64,000 nucleotides of DNA from Flavobacteriaceae bacterium GSB9 (GCA_022749295.1 CP062007.1:3273501-3337500), one strand, 5' to 3'. Shown: positions 18,179 to 27,671, counted from the stretch's first letter. The notes: generated from the sequence alone by a model not told the origin. Numbers and translations are program-made.

Positions 18179-19246
18179 ATGCAAGATTTAAAAATATCGA
18201 AGAAAAAGCCATCGTTTCCAATAACGGCTAAATTAAACGATTACCTATCGGAATATAATAGGAATATAAAGATTCCAATTTTTTATGATGATTTGCTAAG
18301 GTTTCAAGGGTCTATTGTCGTCTATGATAAAGACGATAACGATACGCTTTGGATTCGAGTTTATTACAACGATTTTGAACGAGAAGAAATCGAACAGTCC
18401 TTAAAAAAAGTATATACCATTTTACACTCCGATGGAAACGAGAATGTTTTGCCATTCTTGAGTGTAGACGCTATTGATTACTGCACCTTTGGAAATTCTA
18501 AGCCCTTTAGAATAAAAGTCAGAAATATTTTAAATGATAATTACACCTATTTTTACGTTAAAACAGCTGATGCATCAAGGGTTTATGGGCTAGAATTGGA
18601 GCATATGTTGTCGCCTTATAATTTAAACTTTTTGGTTTATAAAGACACCCTAATTGAAGAACATATTGCGGGTATTCCGGGTGACGAGTTTATTAAGGAT
18701 TTTTTGCCAAAATGTGATAAATCAGAAAAATCACAAATTGCTAAAGAGTTCGTAAAGTTTAATGAACGCTGTATGATTAGGCTTTTGGGCGACATGCGCT
18801 CGTACAATTATGTTATTGTACCTACTCACGATTTTGACCATGTGGTTTACAAAATTAGGGCAATAGATTTTGATCAGCAATCATACGAGGGTAAGTTTAA
18901 TATTTACAGACCTCAATTTTTCAAGGAAAATTTAAAAATGGTTGAATTGGTGTCCGATAGCATGCAAAAACTGTCCATTAACCAGTATAAAACCGAAGAG
19001 CGTTCAATTTTGGTAAAGCGTTTAAAAAGTTTCCACGATAGGATAGGCCTGCTCTTGGATTGTATGCAAGAGGATGTAATCTCTAAAGAGACGCATGTAA
19101 AACTTTTAAAGATGAAAATTTTTGAATATACGCAAGATGTAAAATTTAAGCGCTGTAAAAATATGGGCGATATTTTGAAGCGTTCTTTAGAGTTCTTAAC
19201 GAGAAACTATGAAAACGTCAATTTAGAAAAGTTAAGACAGAAATAA
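18179..19246 (+). CDS. Unrecognised protein with kinase/APH-fold motifs
   Basis: I do not recognise this 355-residue soluble protein. Its sequence shows, in the right order and spacing, marks of the protein-kinase/aminoglycoside-phosphotransferase fold: a strand with a lysine (YFYVKTA, K128), candidate helix-C glutamates (E139/E141), a hinge-like LIEEHIAGIPG (159-168), a catalytic-loop-like GDMRSYN (D205, N210; compare GDLHPGN in APH enzymes) and a DFG-like IDFDQQ (D230). The C-terminal third is helical and basic. It starts at ATG 18179 with no good promoter match, and ends 3 bp before the convergent pRiA4b-type gene. Kinase activity is inference only. Confidence 0.5.
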   Translation: MQDLKISKKKPSFPITAKLNDYLSEYNRNIKIPIFYDDLLRFQGSIVVYDKDDNDTLWIRVYYNDFEREEIEQSLKKVYTILHSDGNENVLPFLSVDAIDYCTFGNSKPFRIKVRNILNDNYTYFYVKTADASRVYGLELEHMLSPYNLNFLVYKDTLIEEHIAGIPGDEFIKDFLPKCDKSEKSQIAKEFVKFNERCMIRLLGDMRSYNYVIVPTHDFDHVVYKIRAIDFDQQSYEGKFNIYRPQFFKENLKMVELVSDSMQKLSINQYKTEERSILVKRLKSFHDRIGLLLDCMQEDVISKETHVKLLKMKIFEYTQDVKFKRCKNMGDILKRSLEFLTRNYENVNLEKLRQK

Positions 19247-19249
19247 GAT

Positions 19250-19762
19250 TTAGTTCCAGTTTTCTTCAAAATCTAAGCTGTCGTAGTCGTCAAGGTCGTA
19301 ACCGTCATCAAATTCGGCAAAATCATCATCGTCTTCGGTTTCAAAAACACGGTCGGGGGCAGTGTCTGGCACTTGACCTTGAACAAACATGAGGTTGGGA
19401 TAATCGTGTCCTTCGGTTTCTTCGGCAATTTCGGCTAATTCAACAAAAAAGGTCCACATGCTTAAAAAATCGTAAACATAAATCAGCTTGGTCTGTGCTT
19501 CGTGAACAACGCTGTCAAGGGATGTTTCGTTCATCAAGCGTGCAGTATTGTCGTCGCTTAGGTCAAATAACGAAATTTCTTCACCCTGTTCCCATTGGTC
19601 GTTGCTAATGTAAAATGAAGCCATTTCGGTACCGTCAAACCCAAACGACTGGGTAATGATGTTGTGCAAATCCTCCAATGTGTCACTTTCTCGAATTTCT
19701 AGATCTCGAAAAATGTCTTCATCGGTGTCGTTGTCTAAAATAACTCTAAATCTGTAAATCAT
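19250..19762 (-). CDS. Plasmid pRiA4b ORF-3 family protein
   Basis: 170 residues starting MIYRFRVILDNDTDEDIFRDLEI, with DTLEDLHNIITQSFGFDG and MASFYISNDQWEQGEEISL: the N-terminal pattern of the pRiA4b ORF-3-like family, widespread and of unknown function. The last 35 residues are almost all Asp, Glu and Tyr, giving a strongly acidic tail. It follows ctaA on the same strand after 36 bp and is probably the tail of that transcript. Confidence 0.75.
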   Translation of the reverse strand: MIYRFRVILDNDTDEDIFRDLEIRESDTLEDLHNIITQSFGFDGTEMASFYISNDQWEQGEEISLFDLSDDNTARLMNETSLDSVVHEAQTKLIYVYDFLSMWTFFVELAEIAEETEGHDYPNLMFVQGQVPDTAPDRVFETEDDDDFAEFDDGYDLDDYDSLDFEENWN

Positions 19763-19798
19763 AGCTAAAAGTTGCGCTACAAAGGTAGTGTAATTAAA

Positions 19799-20824
19799 TT
19801 ATTTTGTAAAACGATGGAGTGTGAATGTCGTGGCGCTAAGTAAGAAAAAAGCCCCTACTTGATGCGCTACGCCTAGCCAAACGGGCACTTGTAACAGTAT
19901 TGTAAGTACGCCCAAAACGAATTGTAGCCCTACCATAACCAAAAGTATATAAACGCTTTTTGATTGGTAATTGGTGAGTTCCATTTTTTTGCTTTTAAAG
20001 TAGAGAGCTACTATAAAACCAACAACAAAGAATGCCAAAATTCTATGTACAAACTGCACACCACTTTTACCTTCAATAAAGTTTTTTAACAACGGGTTCT
20101 GTTCGGTATAAACAGTTTCGTGAATAAATTTACCTTCACTCATCATAGGCCAATGGTTATGAATAAATCCGGCGTCAAGGCCAGCTACAAATGCCCCATA
20201 AATAATTTGGAGCAGTACAATAGCTAATGTTAGCCTTATAAAATTTCGAAATTTTAAATCGACTTGTTTTTTATTTGGAAACATCAAGTCCAATGCCACC
20301 CAAAACGTGTAAGCAAAGGTTATAAATGCTGTTGTGAGATGCGCTGCCAGACGATAATGACTAACATCGGGGTTGTCAACTAAACCACTTTTCACCATAT
20401 ACCAACCTAAAAAACCTTGAAAGGCCCCTAGGCTCAATAAAATAATTGCTTTTTTTATGGTGGGTTTTGTAAGTTGTTTGGTGATTAGAAAATAAATAAA
20501 AGGTAGTAAAAATACCAGCCCAATAAAACGACCGATAACGCGATGCAGCCACTCCCAAAAGTAAATGTCCTTAAAATCTTCAAGGTTGAAATGGTTGTTG
20601 AGTTTTTGGTACTCAGGGTACTGTTTGTACAAATTAAAAGCTTCTTGCCATTCGGTTTCGTTCATTGGCGGAATGGTTCCCGAAATAAGTTTATAGTTGG
20701 AAATTGATAACCCCGAATGGGTTAACCGCGTAATGCCGCCAACTACAACCATGATGAAAATAAGTAGGCAGCCCGTTAGTAACCAGTAAATTACTTTTTT
20801 GTTGTCTCTTGATGAATTTGCCAC
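19799..20824 (-). CDS. ctaA: Heme A synthase (COX15/CtaA)
   Basis: A 341-residue integral membrane protein with eight likely spans that oxidises heme O to heme A for cytochrome oxidase. Key features are the N-terminal VVVGGITRLTHSGLSI, the heme-ligand histidine in FWEWLHRVIGRFIG, and further histidines in HYRLAAHLTTAF, VQFVHRILAFFV and GVAHQVGAFF. The length and the ITRLT(H/E)SGLS motif fit the COX15 branch. No ctaB is nearby. It sits between cca and the pRiA4b-type gene on the same strand. Confidence 0.92.
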   Translation of the reverse strand: MANSSRDNKKVIYWLLTGCLLIFIMVVVGGITRLTHSGLSISNYKLISGTIPPMNETEWQEAFNLYKQYPEYQKLNNHFNLEDFKDIYFWEWLHRVIGRFIGLVFLLPFIYFLITKQLTKPTIKKAIILLSLGAFQGFLGWYMVKSGLVDNPDVSHYRLAAHLTTAFITFAYTFWVALDLMFPNKKQVDLKFRNFIRLTLAIVLLQIIYGAFVAGLDAGFIHNHWPMMSEGKFIHETVYTEQNPLLKNFIEGKSGVQFVHRILAFFVVGFIVALYFKSKKMELTNYQSKSVYILLVMVGLQFVLGVLTILLQVPVWLGVAHQVGAFFLLSATTFTLHRFTK

Positions 20825-20870
20825 AAATACACGAATTTATAAAATTTATTAATTGCTGAATGCAAACAGT

Positions 20871-22298
20871 TTACTTTTTAGTATTAGCCGTTTTCAATCC
20901 TAATTTTTCTCCCCTTTTTAGCATTAAATCGTAAGCTGCTTCATATTCATTAGGGATTTCGCCTTCTAAAATAGCTTCCTTTATGGCTTCTTTAATGATG
21001 CCTATTTCTTTTGATGGCTGTAGGTTGAAGGTTTCCATAATTTCTTCACCAGAAATAGGAGGTTGAAAATTTCTAACATGATCGCGGGCTTCAACTTCAA
21101 CAATTTTTTCACGAACAATCTTGAAATTGTTATGGTATTTCTTGAATCGTTTTGGATTTTTGGTTGTGATATCGGCTTCACAAAGGGTCATTAAGTCATC
21201 GACATAATCCCCAGCATCAAAAACCAATCTTCTAACGGCAGAATCGGTAACGATATCTTGTGCCAAAACAATGGGCCGCGAACTCATTAATACCATTTTT
21301 TGAACAAATTTCATTTTGTCGTTCAATGGCATTTTTAAACGTTTGAACAAGCGGTACACCATTTTTGAACCTTCAAACTCATGCCCGTGGAAAGTCCATC
21401 CCATTTTTTTACTGAATTTTTTTGTTGGTGCCTTGCCTATATCGTGCAACAAAGCTGCCCAACGTAACCATAAGTTGTCGGTGTTTTTTGCAATATTATC
21501 AAGCACTTCCAAAGTGTGATAAAAGTTGTCTTTATGGCGTTGACCTTCAATTTCGTCAATGCCTTTTAAAGCGGTTAACTCTGGTAGAATATATTTTAAT
21601 AGCCCGGTTTTTTCCAACAATAAGAACCCGATGGATGGCTTTTTGCTTTCTAATATTTTGTTGAGCTCTGTAACAATGCGCTCGTTGGTTATTATTTTTA
21701 TGCGTTCGGCATTGTTGGCTATAGCTTTAAAAGATTTGTCCTCAATTTTAAAATGTAATTGAGTCGCAAACCTTATGGCACGCAACATTCGTAAAGGGTC
21801 GTCACTATAGGTAATATCTGGATTTAAGGGCGTCCTGATAATTTTTTCGGTTAAGTCTTGCATACCATTAAACGGATCGAGTAAATCGCCAAAATGGTTT
21901 TCTCCTAAATTTAAAGCTAATGCGTTTATAGTAAAATCACGGCGGTTTTGGTCGTCTTGTAGTGTGCCATTCTCAACCGCAGGGTTTCTGCTGTCTTCAG
22001 TGTACGATTCTTTTCGGGCGCCAACAAATTCTATCTCAATATCTTCGTGCCGAAGCATGGCTGTGCCGTAAGTTTTAAAAACTTGAACCTTGGGTCTGTT
22101 AGGTAAATTTTTGGCCACTTGCTTTGCCAGTTTAATGCCGTCTCCTGTAGCAACAATATCAATATCTTTGGCCGAACCCCGTTTTAGTATATGGTCGCGT
22201 ACAAATCCGCCAATAACATAGCTCTCCAGATCTAATTCTGAAGCAGATTTGGATATTATTTTAAAAATGTCGTGCTGTAATGCTTCTTTGTAATTCAT
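20871..22298 (-). CDS. cca: CCA tRNA nucleotidyltransferase with HD domain
   Basis: A 475-residue class II polymerase that adds or repairs the 3' CCA of tRNAs. The N-terminal nucleotidyltransferase domain carries GGFVRDHIL and the metal-binding [10 protein letters not shown], followed by [12 protein letters not shown] and the [15 protein letters not shown] motif. An HD-type domain ([15 protein letters not shown]) follows near residue 290. None of the four tRNA genes in this window encodes CCA, so the enzyme should be needed for their maturation. It follows tsaC after 17 bp. Confidence 0.93.
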   Translation of the reverse strand: MNYKEALQHDIFKIISKSASELDLESYVIGGFVRDHILKRGSAKDIDIVATGDGIKLAKQVAKNLPNRPKVQVFKTYGTAMLRHEDIEIEFVGARKESYTEDSRNPAVENGTLQDDQNRRDFTINALALNLGENHFGDLLDPFNGMQDLTEKIIRTPLNPDITYSDDPLRMLRAIRFATQLHFKIEDKSFKAIANNAERIKIITNERIVTELNKILESKKPSIGFLLLEKTGLLKYILPELTALKGIDEIEGQRHKDNFYHTLEVLDNIAKNTDNLWLRWAALLHDIGKAPTKKFSKKMGWTFHGHEFEGSKMVYRLFKRLKMPLNDKMKFVQKMVLMSSRPIVLAQDIVTDSAVRRLVFDAGDYVDDLMTLCEADITTKNPKRFKKYHNNFKIVREKIVEVEARDHVRNFQPPISGEEIMETFNLQPSKEIGIIKEAIKEAILEGEIPNEYEAAYDLMLKRGEKLGLKTANTKK

Positions 22299-22315
22299 TT
22301 AGCATTTTAGAGATT

Positions 22316-22885
22316 TTAAGCTCTTATAACTTTAACCAAACCATTGTTGCTCAGTTTGATGATGGACGATGGTTTGTCGCAAATTTTTTCGCGTTGCAAA
22401 TTTACAACATAGTCCACACCTTTTAAAACCTCCGGCGCTATTTCTTTGAATGATTTTGGTGTTGGCGAACCACTGATATTGGCAGATGTAGAGACTATGG
22501 CTCCATTAAATTTTCGAGTTAACCAGTAACAAAAATCATCGTCTGGAATTCTAATGGCGATAGAACCATCGTCTGCAATTAAATTTTCTGCTAGATTTTG
22601 CGCTTTGTCGTAAATTATAGTCGTGGGTTTATCGGTAACTTCAATAATGTTTAGGGCCGCTATAGGAATTTGTTTAACGTATTTTTTTAGCATCCTATCG
22701 TCAGCCACCAGACAAATTAATGCTTTGCTGTCTTCCCGTTGTTTTAATTGGTACACTTTTTTTACGGCTTCTGGATTATTGGCATCGCAACCAATACCCC
22801 AAACGGTATCTGTAGGGTAGAGGATGATGCCGCCACTTTTTAAAACTTGTAGTGCGTTTTGGATCTCGATATTTTGGTTAGACAT
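22316..22885 (-). CDS. tsaC: L-threonylcarbamoyladenylate synthase (TsaC/YrdC family)
   Basis: 189 residues. Makes threonylcarbamoyl-AMP from threonine, bicarbonate and ATP for the t6A37 modification of ANN-decoding tRNAs. The YrdC motifs are clear: GGIILYPTDTVWGIGCDA, KQREDSKAL, SIAIRIPDD and VSTSANISGSPTPK. The protein lacks the extra Sua5 C-terminal domain. Its start overlaps the end of the upstream glycosyltransferase gene by 8 bp, implying translational coupling. Confidence 0.92.
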   Translation of the reverse strand: MSNQNIEIQNALQVLKSGGIILYPTDTVWGIGCDANNPEAVKKVYQLKQREDSKALICLVADDRMLKKYVKQIPIAALNIIEVTDKPTTIIYDKAQNLAENLIADDGSIAIRIPDDDFCYWLTRKFNGAIVSTSANISGSPTPKSFKEIAPEVLKGVDYVVNLQREKICDKPSSIIKLSNNGLVKVIRA

Positions 22886-23987
22886 TGTTTAGTATTTCTT
22901 TATAAACTTTAACTGTTTGTTGTGCCATTTGGCTCGTTGTATATTTATCTATTAGATTGTTGTATGCCTTTGAAGTAAATTGCTTTTTCATTTCAGTATG
23001 GTCAGCTAGTTGTAAAACCAAATTTGATAACTGTTTATAATCGTGCATCGGTGCAAGCAGCCCGTTTTCTCCATGTTTAATAATTTCTGGAATTCCGCCA
23101 ACGCTGGTGCTTATTACAGGAGTTTTGTGGTACATCGATTCGTAAATAAACTGCGGGACACCTTCGCTTTGCGAAGTCATCAATGATATATCGAATTGGG
23201 GGATAAAATTTGAAGCACTTGGTGTGTATCCTAAGAAAAGCATGTGCTTACTTAAATTCAATTCCTTTACACGGTCTAAGAGTGGTTGTGTGCGTTCGGT
23301 AAAGGTTCCTAATTGAATAAACATGAAATTGGATTTATTCTTCTCATTCACAATTTTATTTGCCACGTTAACCCAAGTGTCTAGGTGTTTTGCTCTAATG
23401 TGGTTAGCAACGTTGCCTATAATTATTTTATCTTTACCGATGGAAAATTTGTGACGTAAATTAAAAGGTGTTTGGTCGCTTTTGGTTTTTAAATTGGTGC
23501 CGTGGTAAATCGTAACCAGCTTGCTGTGGTCAACAATGGCTTTTTTTGAAACAGTTTTGGTTTCTTCCGAAACACAAAGTATTTTTTTGATTTTTGGATA
23601 ATTATATTTATACAATGTTTTTTTGCGTTGCTTAATTTCGAACGATGTTTTTTTGCTAAATATAAAAGGAGGTAATTTATATAATTTATCGGTAATAATG
23701 GCCAATTGGATGGCGGTTGTATCGTGGATATGAATTAAATCTATCTTTTTGGCTTTACATATTCGCCCCAGTTTTAATGAAAACCTCAAATCTATCTTAA
23801 TCGCTAAAGGTGCTGTGATATAATGTATGTCTGTGTTTTTTAACCGTTGGTGAAAAGGACCATTTTTCACACAAAATACAATATTATTTATCTCAGGATT
23901 TGTTTCGGCCAATTCTGTACATAAGTTTTCAATGTGGTATTCTCCACCGCCCCAATTTGATACGCCCGAAAGATGTAATATATTCAT
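22878..23987 (-). CDS. Glycosyltransferase family 4
   Basis: A 369-residue GT-B enzyme. The N-terminal domain starts MNILHLSGVSNWGGGEYHIENL; the C-terminal domain holds LGYTPSASNFIPQFDISLMTSQSEGVPQFIYESM, with the acidic E-x7-E-type donor-binding region, and GGIPEIIKHGENGLLAP. Probably transfers a sugar to lipopolysaccharide or another surface glycan. It is 3 bp after the GT2 gene at 23991 and overlaps tsaC, so the operon links glycan synthesis to tRNA genes. Confidence 0.85.
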   Translation of the reverse strand: MNILHLSGVSNWGGGEYHIENLCTELAETNPEINNIVFCVKNGPFHQRLKNTDIHYITAPLAIKIDLRFSLKLGRICKAKKIDLIHIHDTTAIQLAIITDKLYKLPPFIFSKKTSFEIKQRKKTLYKYNYPKIKKILCVSEETKTVSKKAIVDHSKLVTIYHGTNLKTKSDQTPFNLRHKFSIGKDKIIIGNVANHIRAKHLDTWVNVANKIVNEKNKSNFMFIQLGTFTERTQPLLDRVKELNLSKHMLFLGYTPSASNFIPQFDISLMTSQSEGVPQFIYESMYHKTPVISTSVGGIPEIIKHGENGLLAPMHDYKQLSNLVLQLADHTEMKKQFTSKAYNNLIDKYTTSQMAQQTVKVYKEILNNV

Positions 23988-23990
23988 GTT

Positions 23991-24917
23991 TTAATCTGAG
24001 ATAGTTTGTTTTTGTTTTAAAGAATCGCTTATAGGCGCACCTTTTAAAAACATTAAAAATAGACGAAAACGCTTTGGTTTAAACAGCATTTTAAAAAAGG
24101 ACTTCAAAGTGAGCCACCATCTTAAAATTTGATAAGCACAATACCCCGAATTTTTTCGTATAACATACAATAACGAAATCTTTAGCTCTTTTTTAATAGC
24201 CAAACTCTTTTCGGTACTTTGCCCTTTAAAATGTGTGTACCTTGCTTTGGGCACTAAATAAGAACTGCCTTTTTGTGAGTTTTTTGCCATGCGGTAACAC
24301 AAATCGGTTTCTTCATAGTATAAAAAAATATTCGTATCGAAACCGCCAATTTTATGAAACGGTTCGGCCTTTACTACCAAAAACGAACCCGGTACACTTT
24401 GAACTTTTAGGGGCTTATCGTATATCTTTTGGCGTTTAGGATAGGTTGTTGGGCTCGTTTTTTCTAATATTTTTCGGCCAAACAACTCTCGTTTCAAACT
24501 TAAAAAGTGATCGAACGATTTTTGTACTTCGTTCTTTTCGTTGAATTGCTGTGGACAACAAATAGCGGCCTTTTTGTTACTTTCAAGAAATTCTAAAACA
24601 ATACTTAAACAGTCATTTTGTAAAACCGTATCGTTGTTAATGAAGGCATAGTGTTTTCCATTTGCAAATTGGACACCGTACATATTACCGCCCCCAAAAC
24701 CTGTATTGTATCTGCTCCTTACTAATTTTAAATTCGAAAAACCAATACTGTCTGTCGCTTTTTTTAGCTTTTGAAAATCTTCAGGTTTTGAGGCATTATC
24801 AACTACAATTATTTCAAAAGAGATGTCATTTGAGGTTTTTTCCAAAATGGAATTTATACAGTTGATGGTAAAGTTTGAAGAGTTGTAGTTTATAATTACA
24901 GCTGAAACATCTTTCAT
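23991..24917 (-). CDS. Glycosyltransferase family 2 (rhamnosyltransferase-like)
   Basis: A 308-residue GT-A enzyme: SAVIINYNSSNFTINCINSIL, EIIVVDNASKPED, the DxD-type HYAFINNDTVLQND, and PGSFLVVKAEPFHKIGGFDTNIFLYYEETDLCYRM, the acceptor-site segment of WcaA/rhamnosyltransferase-type enzymes. Gene order and the promoter at 24937 suggest it heads the operon GT2-GT4-tsaC-cca-ctaA. Acceptor and donor are unknown. Confidence 0.85.
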   Translation of the reverse strand: MKDVSAVIINYNSSNFTINCINSILEKTSNDISFEIIVVDNASKPEDFQKLKKATDSIGFSNLKLVRSRYNTGFGGGNMYGVQFANGKHYAFINNDTVLQNDCLSIVLEFLESNKKAAICCPQQFNEKNEVQKSFDHFLSLKRELFGRKILEKTSPTTYPKRQKIYDKPLKVQSVPGSFLVVKAEPFHKIGGFDTNIFLYYEETDLCYRMAKNSQKGSSYLVPKARYTHFKGQSTEKSLAIKKELKISLLYVIRKNSGYCAYQILRWWLTLKSFFKMLFKPKRFRLFLMFLKGAPISDSLKQKQTISD

Positions 24918-24936
24918 ACAGGTAACGATTATCGTC

Positions 24937-24967
24937 CAAAAATACAGGATGGTGGTTTAGAAAACAA
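24937..24967 (-). promoter_or_regulatory. Promoter of the GT2-GT4-tsaC-cca operon
   Basis: On the minus strand: -33 TTG (24965-24967), a 20-nt spacer, -7 TATTTTTG (24937-24944). Both parts match the Bacteroidota consensus. The predicted start is near 24930, about 13 nt before the GT2 ATG. Confidence 0.7.
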
Positions 24968-24982
24968 ATGAAAGTACAGCTA

Positions 24983-25016
24983 TTGCTCTACTTTGTTTTT
25001 TAATTGGATATATTTG
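24983..25016 (+). promoter_or_regulatory. Promoter of the Kdo-kinase-like gene
   Basis: TTG at 24983-24985, a 23-nt spacer and TATATTTG at 25009-25016. The -7 element overlaps the first codons of the longest reading frame, which makes the start codon of that gene uncertain. Confidence 0.5.
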
Positions 25017-25837
25017 TGCCAAAACTAAATAATAAGGTGGGCCAAACTTTAGTTATAGCTGAAAAATATAAGTCTCATAAAGAAACCATAAAACATGCTT
25101 TGGAAAACTTTGATTCTTATAAAGAAATCTTAGGAGCAGCAGAACGTAATATAATTAAAATTGTTGCTATAGGTAACGAAAATCATACAATAAAATCATT
25201 TAAAGTTCCTAATGTAATTAATCAAGTTGTTTATCGGTTTTTTAGAAAGTCTAAAGCGCAACGTTCGTTTGAGTATGCAACTAAATTATTGCAGTTGGGC
25301 TTAAAAACACCCCATCCGGTGGCTTATTTATTGGAACATACTCCATTTTTATTCAAAAAAAGTTATTACGTAAGTGAATTGGTAGAATGCGATTTAACCT
25401 TTAGGGAGCTTACTACAGATTTTCAAATTCCCGACCACGAAGCTATTTTGAGGGCATTTACCAGATTCACTTATAAACTGCACGAAAATGGCGTGAACTT
25501 TTTAGACCACTCGCCAGGGAATACTTTGATAAAGCGAACAAAAGATGAATACGAATTTTATTTGGTAGATTTAAACCGTATGGAGTTTGGTAAAATGGAT
25601 TTCGAAACGCGTGTTAAGAATTTCGCAAAACTTACCATCCACAAATCGATGATAGAAACAATGAGCAATGAATATGCTAAATGCTCGGGAGAAGATGAAA
25701 CACGTATTTTCAATTTAATGTGGCAATCTACGGTCGATTTTCAAGAGCAGTTTTATAAAAAAATAAGATTGAAGAAGCGAATTTTCTTTTGGAAGAAAAA
25801 GTATAAATCGAGACCAAGTCACTCGCCTATAAATTAA
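25004..25837 (+). CDS. Lipopolysaccharide kinase (Kdo/WaaP-like family)
   Basis: Up to 277 residues. Kinase-fold motifs: lysine in HTIKSFK (about K64), Glu90 in RSFEYATKLL, hinge VSELVE, catalytic loop LDHSPGNTLI (D168, N173) and DLNRM in place of DFG (D189). This is the pattern of Kdo kinase/WaaP enzymes that phosphorylate the inner core of lipopolysaccharide, and the neighbours are core-type glycosyltransferases. The frame has a stop right before a TTG at 25004 and no ATG near the N-terminus; a TATATTTG promoter overlaps codons 2-5. Translation may start at GTG 25016 or GTG 25037 instead. The 3' end is 11 bp before a GT4 gene. Confidence 0.8.
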   Translation: MDIFVPKLNNKVGQTLVIAEKYKSHKETIKHALENFDSYKEILGAAERNIIKIVAIGNENHTIKSFKVPNVINQVVYRFFRKSKAQRSFEYATKLLQLGLKTPHPVAYLLEHTPFLFKKSYYVSELVECDLTFRELTTDFQIPDHEAILRAFTRFTYKLHENGVNFLDHSPGNTLIKRTKDEYEFYLVDLNRMEFGKMDFETRVKNFAKLTIHKSMIETMSNEYAKCSGEDETRIFNLMWQSTVDFQEQFYKKIRLKKRIFFWKKKYKSRPSHSPIN

Positions 25838-25848
25838 AAAACGCAAAA

Positions 25849-26862
25849 ATGAAGGGTAACTTAGGAGAGCAACTGTACTTTATATTGGTTCATAAGTGGA
25901 AATACCTTTGGGCTATTTTACAATCGAAATTTAAGGCTCATTCCTCAAAAAATGTAAAGGACGTGGTTTTTATTGCCCGGGAATTGGATAAGGAATGGAT
26001 ATTTGGAGCAAAGGTGCGCCGCCTTTCCCGTTTTTCTGCTCTCAATGCCAAAACGCATTATCATAATAAGTTACGAAATTTACCCGATGCCGATGGCTAT
26101 TTTTTTATCTATCAAAATTATTTTTGCCGCTGTATAAGAAGTAAGCCTAGTATTTTAAATAAAAAGAACATCGTAATGTTTACACACCCTAATTGGGATA
26201 AAAAATATTCTAAAACCCATGTTGTTTGGTGTCTAAACAAAGCAGATCATATCATTTGCTTAAATTCCGAAATAAAATCATATCTAACAAAAATAGGTGT
26301 AAAACCAGAGTTGTTAAAAGTGTTGCACATAGGTACGTCGTCTAAATTTTTTTACGGTCATGAACGCGGTTTTGGCGATGTTGGTTTTTGTTCCAGTTTC
26401 CATGTTAGAAAAAACCCAAAACTGCTTTACGATATCGTAAAGAATATGCCGCAACACACCTTTCATCTTATCGGGCAAAATTGGGATAATTATGAAGATT
26501 TCCATAAAATAAAAAGTTTGCCAAATTTTGTTTACCACAAAAGAATTCCTTACAAAGATTATCCTGAAATGTACAGTAAAATAGATGTTTTTGTATCACC
26601 ATCTCTTTTGGAGGGTGGCCCTGTACCGGTGCTGGAAGCTATGATGTCCAATTGTGTGCCGGTTGCTTCAAAGACAGGATATTGCACAGATTTAATTCAA
26701 CATGGAGAAAATGGATTTTTGTTTGATGTTGACGCTACTTATAAAGACGTTTTACCGTTAATAGAAAAAGCTTTTTTGTTAAAAACTGACGTTAGGAAAA
26801 CGGTCATGCCATATACTTGGGAGAATTGTGCAAAAACAATTGACAACATGTTTTTAAGCTAA
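25849..26862 (+). CDS. Glycosyltransferase family 4
   Basis: A 337-residue GT-B enzyme: HIICLNSEIKSYLTKIGV, LHIGTSSKFF, VGFCSSFHVRKNPKLLYDIV and VFVSPSLLEGGPVPVLEAMMSNCVPVASKTGYCTDLIQHGENGFLF. The E-x7-E region and the 'GGxP' loop identify the family. It forms a two-gene unit with the kinase upstream and converges on the GT2 gene with 8 bp between them, with no terminator. Probably acts on lipopolysaccharide core or O-glycan. Confidence 0.85.
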   Translation: MKGNLGEQLYFILVHKWKYLWAILQSKFKAHSSKNVKDVVFIARELDKEWIFGAKVRRLSRFSALNAKTHYHNKLRNLPDADGYFFIYQNYFCRCIRSKPSILNKKNIVMFTHPNWDKKYSKTHVVWCLNKADHIICLNSEIKSYLTKIGVKPELLKVLHIGTSSKFFYGHERGFGDVGFCSSFHVRKNPKLLYDIVKNMPQHTFHLIGQNWDNYEDFHKIKSLPNFVYHKRIPYKDYPEMYSKIDVFVSPSLLEGGPVPVLEAMMSNCVPVASKTGYCTDLIQHGENGFLFDVDATYKDVLPLIEKAFLLKTDVRKTVMPYTWENCAKTIDNMFLS

Positions 26863-26870
26863 GTATTACC

Positions 26871-27632
26871 TTATTTGGACTTTTTATAAAGCTCCCTTAG
26901 CTTAGTATATTTTAAGAATGTGATATTGGCGGTTTGTACGCAAATAATAAAACCGTTTAGCCCATCTAAAAAGCCTAACCTTAAAAAGTAGGCTTTAAAG
27001 AAAGCCCAAGAGGGGTTGATTAATATTTTCCAAATAGGGGCTTTTTTACCTAATTGATAATATGCTTTTGCTGAGATTGATGAAAAATGTTCAGTTTTTA
27101 AATTAAACTCAGAATACGTTTGGTAGGTCCAATGCAAAATATCGCCTTTTAAATGTCCTGTTTTGTTGTTGGGATTATTCATGACTACATTGTCGTGTGG
27201 GTTAATGCCTTTCCATGAAGCTTTTCGCCGATCAAAGATTCTTAATTTTCGATTTGGATACCAATCAGAATGTTTAATCCATTGTCCGCAAAAATTGTTA
27301 AATCGATTGGCATAATAACCATCCAATTTCCAATTCTGTTTAAGAAGTTTAATTGATTCTTGTAAGGTTTCAGAAAGCGCCTCATCACCATCTAAAGAGA
27401 CAACGTAATTGTATTTGGCCTGAGTAAGAGCAAAGTTTTTTTGTTCTATATAGCCCAGAAATTCTTGCTCAATAAATACAACATTGTAATTTTTACATAT
27501 TGCCTTTGTGCCATCTGTAGAAAACGAATCGACCACAACAATCTCATCAACTACTGGGGCTAGGGATTTTAAACATTGTTCAATGTTTCTTTCCTCATTA
27601 TGGGTAATGATTACTCCCGATAGTTTGATCAT
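26871..27632 (-). CDS. Glycosyltransferase family 2 (WaaE/KdtX-like)
   Basis: 253 residues from the ATG at 27632 (MIKLSGVIITHNEERNI); an upstream ATG at 27656 would place a promoter inside the gene. Motifs: CLKSLAPVVDEIVVVDSFSTDGT and YVVSLDGDEAL (DxD-type), and the family's YANRFNNFCGQWIKHSDWYPNRKLRIFDR. This matches the lipopolysaccharide core beta-glucosyltransferase WaaE/KdtX group. It is divergent from the next gene and shares an 18-bp palindromic promoter region with it. Confidence 0.83.
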   Translation of the reverse strand: MIKLSGVIITHNEERNIEQCLKSLAPVVDEIVVVDSFSTDGTKAICKNYNVVFIEQEFLGYIEQKNFALTQAKYNYVVSLDGDEALSETLQESIKLLKQNWKLDGYYANRFNNFCGQWIKHSDWYPNRKLRIFDRRKASWKGINPHDNVVMNNPNNKTGHLKGDILHWTYQTYSEFNLKTEHFSSISAKAYYQLGKKAPIWKILINPSWAFFKAYFLRLGFLDGLNGFIICVQTANITFLKYTKLRELYKKSK

Positions 27633-27653
27633 TTCAGCGTGTCTTTTATATGG

Positions 27654-27671
27654 CAAAAATAGCTATTTTTG
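27654..27671. promoter_or_regulatory. Palindromic divergent promoter of two GT2 genes
   Basis: CAAAAATAGCTATTTTTG is a perfect 18-bp palindrome. Read in either direction it ends in TATTTTTG, a consensus -7 element: minus strand for the gene starting at 27632, plus strand for the gene starting at 27677. The plus-strand message would begin almost at its ATG. Confidence 0.6.
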
